The notes under the pieces were generated by a model, which saw only the letters and a program-made list of their open reading frames with translations, ran no database searches and had not been told where the DNA came from. A stretch of DNA of 64,000 nt, taken from positions 124,001 through 188,000 of the forward strand of contig JBHENC010000001.1 of the NCBI GenBank assembly GCA_046262295.1. Reading direction: 5' to 3'. The translations under genes were made by a program, and so were the position numbers. Below, piece by piece: positions 61,701 to 64,000 of the stretch. How positions within the stretch are numbered: the stretch's first letter is position 1; each line of letters opens with the position of its first letter. The stretch is from JBHENC01 sp046262295. Lineage in GTDB: Bacteria > Acidobacteriota > Blastocatellia > Pyrinomonadales > Pyrinomonadaceae.

Positions 61701-64000
61701 ACAACTCGTTCTGCGAGCCGCTTAGCTGTGTGCGGATGTAGCCTTCCATCGCCGCCCAAGGCCCCTGATTGTTGCCCGAAGCCTGCGGAACCATGTTGGT
61801 CATCAGGAAGGTAGCGGAATTATCGGTGGCGGACGAGGTGCGGTCTGCCGACGGTGTCATATGGCCGCGATCAAAGCCGTAAGTAGTGAAATTATAGCCG
61901 CTGCTCACGTGCAGGAAGCTGGGCGGCAAGGTATCGTCGCTACGAAAATCGTTCTGGCGGTCGGAGACGCCCGTCGTCCATGAACTGTCCAGATGCCAGC
62001 TCGTCCAATTCGGCGTTCCCTTGTCATTGTTATAAGAGAGCGCGTACTGCGGCTTCTTCATCAAGTAGTTAAGCGGCGTGTTGATGTCGGTCGCGGCGCC
62101 GGATGGATTTCCCATCACCAAATGTTCATCCGGGTTGCGGATGACGACTGTCGTGAAACTCCAGGAGTAGTCCGCCAACATATAATCCGGCGGATCATTC
62201 GTATCGAGATCGTTAACGCCGTTAGCGAAGATGGTGACGGCGCAGCGTTCTCCTCCGACAAAATCAATTCCGGGATTGAGCGTAAAGCTCGTCGCGTTGT
62301 TGCTGCTGGTCACTGTTGCGTCGTGCGTGCCGCTGTTGGCGCAGGATATCTGGAACCAGTTGCCGATGACGTTAACGGGCTGGTCGAAATTGATGATGAT
62401 GTTAGCGTCATTAGCAATATTGGGCGCGCCGCTGGATGGAGCGGTGGTGAATACTTCCGGCGCTTCGTCGCCTGCCGGACAGACGTTGACGGCTGTCACG
62501 GAGTTGCGCGGGCTGGGAGTGACGGCGGTAAAGTTGAAGCCGTTGTAGTCCGTATCCTTACAGCCGTTGCGTGCGCGCAAGGCCGCTGTCGAGGAGTTCA
62601 AAGCCGGGGCAGCAGTTGGCCCCTCGTAGCAGGTTGCAGTTCCATAGCCGATGAGATCAATCAAATTGGTACTGGTCGGGCAAGTTCCTGACAGTGTGAC
62701 ATTGTTGCCAACTAGAGCGACTTTACCATTCGTTTGGCCCATATTGATGGTCCCGCCGGAGATGTCAGCCGCTGGCAAATCTATTCCGTTGCCGCCTGTT
62801 CCGGCGGCTTCCTGAACAAGCAAATACTGGCCGGGTGCGAGCGATCCGGCAAGAGCCGTCTTGCTCCAACTCCCCCCGTCGAACGAAGCATATTGCACCG
62901 ACACGCCCGATAGACTAATCGTGTTCGTGCTGCGGTTAAAAACCTCTATAAAGTCGTTCTTATACGTCGCGCCGGAGTTGCCGCCGCCGCCGTAAACCTG
63001 GCTGATGACCAGACTGCCGGGCACGATATTAATAGTGGCTGAAGTTGAGCCGGTGTTGGTCGCGCCGCCATTATCCGTAACCGTCAAAGTAACAGTGTAA
63101 GTTCCCGCCGTCGTATAGGCGTGCGTAGGGGTCGCACCTGTGCCGGTCGTGCTGTCGCCGAAGTTCCATGCGTAGCTCGATATTGTTCCGTCAGAATCAG
63201 TGGAGGTGCTGCCGTTAAACTGAACAGCCTGCCCGGTCGTTCCGGTGTACGGCCCGCCAGCATTGGCAACCGGCGATTGATTCGGTGTCGGCGTCGGTGT
63301 GGGAGTCGGTGTCGGGGTGGGAGTTGGAGTCGGCGCGGCGTCATTATCGGTGATCGTTAAGACGGACGTGCTCTGACTGCCCAGTGTCGCGCCTCCTGTC
63401 GGAGATGTCAGCGTTAGGTTGATCGTCTCGTCACCTTCAAAAATCGTGTCGTCTGAAATCTGTACGCTAAAGCTCTTACTGCTGGTATCTCCCGCGTTGA
63501 AAGTCAGCGTGCCGGTAGCAGACGTGTAATCCGCACCGCTCGTCGCCGTGCCGTTGCTTGTGGCATAGCTGACCGAAACGGCTCCGTCGCTGCCGTTGGT
63601 ACGGGTCACAGTGATCGAAGCCGTGCCGCCATTCTCTGCAACGCTATAAGCAGCAGCACTGAATTGCAGCGTTCCCGGCACTGGCGTCGGGGTAGGAGTG
63701 GGCGTAGCACTTCGTAGTGAATTAATGAAGGCTGTGTTGGTGGTGGTGTTGCCAGCACCAAAGGTAAGTCCTGTGGCAGCGCCCGTCGCATCCGTGCCGT
63801 TAAAGTCCGCGGCAGACTGCGTGCTGTTTTTTGCGTAGACGAACTGTCCGGAACCGGATGTGCCAGAGGCGATGAGTTTCGGCGTCGGGGCACTTGTAAA
63901 CTGAGTGCCTGCGGTGCCACCCGCCAGCGCGTGGATGCTACCGGTGACGCCCGCTGCCAGGTTACCGGCGGCCTTAATCATTACCATTTCGGTTGTAGCG
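58750..64000 (-). CDS. Giant secreted repeat protein with NucA-type DNA/RNA nuclease domain (N-terminus beyond window)
   Basis: The frame is open to the window edge; first Met seen at 63987, numbered 1 here (1745 residues). Order: unassigned start, Thr-Pro linker (95-103), Calx-beta (106-217), Thr-Pro linker (219-235), PKD (236-323), lamin-tail domain (326-480), Big_5 domain (508-615), DNA/RNA non-specific endonuclease (617-872) with FDRGHM (His709), Asn731 in TNMVPQ, Asn740 and Glu748, then about six cadherin/VCBS-like repeats (880-1490, each with VNDAP and DTATxxED), two He_PIG-type Ig repeats, and a PxKF-like end (STIPVKFQLTGA). Nuclease residues look intact, so it should degrade nucleic acids outside the cell. 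The signal peptide lies outside the window. Confidence 0.92.
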   Translation of the reverse strand, partial: ATTEMVMIKAAGNLAAGVTGSIHALAGGTAGTQFTSAPTPKLIASGTSGSGQFVYAKNSTQSAADFNGTDATGAATGLTFGAGNTTTNTAFINSLRSATPTPTPTPVPGTLQFSAAAYSVAENGGTASITVTRTNGSDGAVSVSYATSNGTATSGADYTSATGTLTFNAGDTSSKSFSVQISDDTIFEGDETINLTLTSPTGGATLGSQSTSVLTITDNDAAPTPTPTPTPTPTPTPTPNQSPVANAGGPYTGTTGQAVQFNGSTSTDSDGTISSYAWNFGDSTTGTGATPTHAYTTAGTYTVTLTVTDNGGATNTGSTSATINIVPGSLVISQVYGGGGNSGATYKNDFIEVFNRSTNTISLSGVSVQYASFDGGSWSKTALAGSLAPGQYLLVQEAAGTGGNGIDLPAADISGGTINMGQTNGKVALVGNNVTLSGTCPTSTNLIDLIGYGTATCYEGPTAAPALNSSTAALRARNGCKDTDYNGFNFTAVTPSPRNSVTAVNVCPAGDEAPEVFTTAPSSGAPNIANDANIIINFDQPVNVIGNWFQISCANSGTHDATVTSSNNATSFTLNPGIDFVGGERCAVTIFANGVNDLDTNDPPDYMLADYSWSFTTVVIRNPDEHLVMGNPSGAATDINTPLNYLMKKPQYALSYNNDKGTPNWTSWHLDSSWTTGVSDRQNDFRSDDTLPPSFLHVSSGYNFTTYGFDRGHMTPSADRTSSATDNSATFLMTNMVPQASGNNQGPWAAMEGYIRTQLSGSQNELYIVSGGTGVGGNSSTGHWDTIKDTAGNTVTVPNVTWKVVMVLPNADGDDVARVNTSTRTFAVIMPNNDNIRPDEWQKYIATVDQVEALTGYNFFSNVPEEIQNVIEARLDSVNNTAAPIASNQSSTTTEDTSVNLTLTASDANVNNQLTYTVVSAPAHGTLSGTGANLTYTPELNFFGADSFTFQVNDGSRDSNVATVSINVTDVNDAPSAVNDSKTTDEDTPLAFSASDLTINDSAGPGNESGQQLSVTNVITTPDTHGSVSLNGGQISYSPAANYSGQASFDYTVCDNGTTGGASDAKCATGTVNVTVTSVNDAPVAANDSATTDEDTAVAIDVVSNDTDIDSGDQLSLTGVANGAHGVVSIAANKAVYTPAPNFNGTDSFTYTVSDGNGGTATGTVSVTINPVNDAPVANPDTATTNEDTPVTVSITGNDTDVDGDTVALTSAVNGAHGTVSVVGNDVLYTPAGNYNGTDSFTYVISDGHGANATGTVSVIVNSVNDNPIAVPDTAATDEDASAVIDVIGNDSDVDGNSLSLTNVGSAAHGTVSIADGKAVYTPAENYNGADGFTYTVSDGQGGTAQGSVTVTINSLNDAPIANADAAVTDEDTPTTINVRSNDTDVDGDALSITGVTNGAKGTATITTDGQVRYTPSANENGQDSFTYTVSDGHGGTATGTVNVSINAVNDAPSLSSVPASAAINELAPFAFTAAAADVDSTQLTFSLIGAPAGAVIDPATGQFSWTPSEAQGGTGTAYHFTVRVSDGIANTDADVAVTVNEVNQAPTLTAIGNKIVLLGSTLSFTAVGTDADVPVQTLSYSLTGTVPAGASINSTTGAFSWTPSLAQGGAVYTFSVRVTDSSGLYAAQPISVGVAYEWSGVLPPIKADGTSVFRLGSTIPVKFQLTGASTGISTAVARLTLAKITDGVVGTEIEADSTSAATTGNLFRYSDGQYIFNLSTKGLTAGTYQLRIDLGDGVLRIVYIGLKN
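63283..63333 (-). repeat. Thr-Pro repeat linker
   Basis: Eight Thr-Pro pairs (residues 219-235) written with varying synonymous codons, joining the Calx-beta and PKD domains of the giant nuclease. A shorter one lies at 63679-63705. Confidence 0.85.

Noticed and set aside
60253..62691. Long plus-strand frames (60253-60894, 61993-62691)
   Set aside because: Antisense to the giant nuclease gene, whose domains are clear; products look like reverse translations of the repeats.

Overview
The window looks like a chromosomal fragment of an environmental Acidobacteriota bacterium, probably class Blastocatellia. This placement is inference from style, not from a marker gene. The supports are secreted S8 proteases ending in hexapeptide repeats, PAS-rich sensor proteins, REP elements with a REP-associated transposase, and generally moderate to high GC. 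It appears to be a metagenome-type assembly: a run of ten N sits inside a chimeric pgi gene (35181-35190), and several genes carry one- or two-base frameshifts.

Layout. 1-5275: a cut-off membrane PAS sensor and two tandem secreted subtilases. 5721-16084: a defence island with PIN-domain toxin-antitoxin genes and fragments, a large Eco57I-type adenine methyltransferase, a PLD-nuclease/helicase, a REP transposase (RAYT) and four copies of its REP-pair element, one of them in frame inside the methyltransferase. A small coupled operon (zinc-knuckle protein, DUF6883, DUF4926) and a dead VapBC pair follow. 16231-20841: damaged amino-acid biosynthesis genes, namely a DAHP synthase fragment abutting a chorismate mutase/prephenate dehydratase fragment, then leuD, leuC and a broken leuB. 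20962-23200: molybdate transporter modABC. 23227-25576: small accessory genes and an IS remnant.

26115-32295 is the most interesting part: three same-strand genes encoding a bacterial gasdermin, a GH19/peptidoglycan-binding lytic enzyme without a visible signal peptide, and a large protein joining an alpha/beta hydrolase to a caspase-fold CHAT protease. All three end in basic, lysine/arginine-rich tails. Together they look like a protease-triggered lysis module in which a membrane pore lets a cytoplasmic wall hydrolase reach its target.

32447-38258: a DUF5996 fragment, pirin, a frameshifted MarR regulator, glucose-6-phosphate isomerase spanning the assembly gap, a Tat-type glycosylasparaginase and an SRPBCC-like protein. 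38769-51155: a dense signalling cluster of eight proteins (diguanylate cyclase response regulator, NarL-type kinase/regulator pair, zinc-cluster response regulator, GGDEF-EAL response regulator, hybrid kinase, CheY-like regulator with a CHASE3 kinase). 51587-53659: M20 peptidase and Uma2 nuclease. 53715-58143: a tight five-gene operon HD hydrolase, J-domain protein, XPB-like helicase, Bax1/DUF790 nuclease, HNH protein, resembling the archaeal XPB-Bax1 repair machine. 58217-64000: a NuiA-type nuclease inhibitor next to a giant secreted repeat protein with a NucA-family nuclease domain, a likely nuclease/immunity pair.
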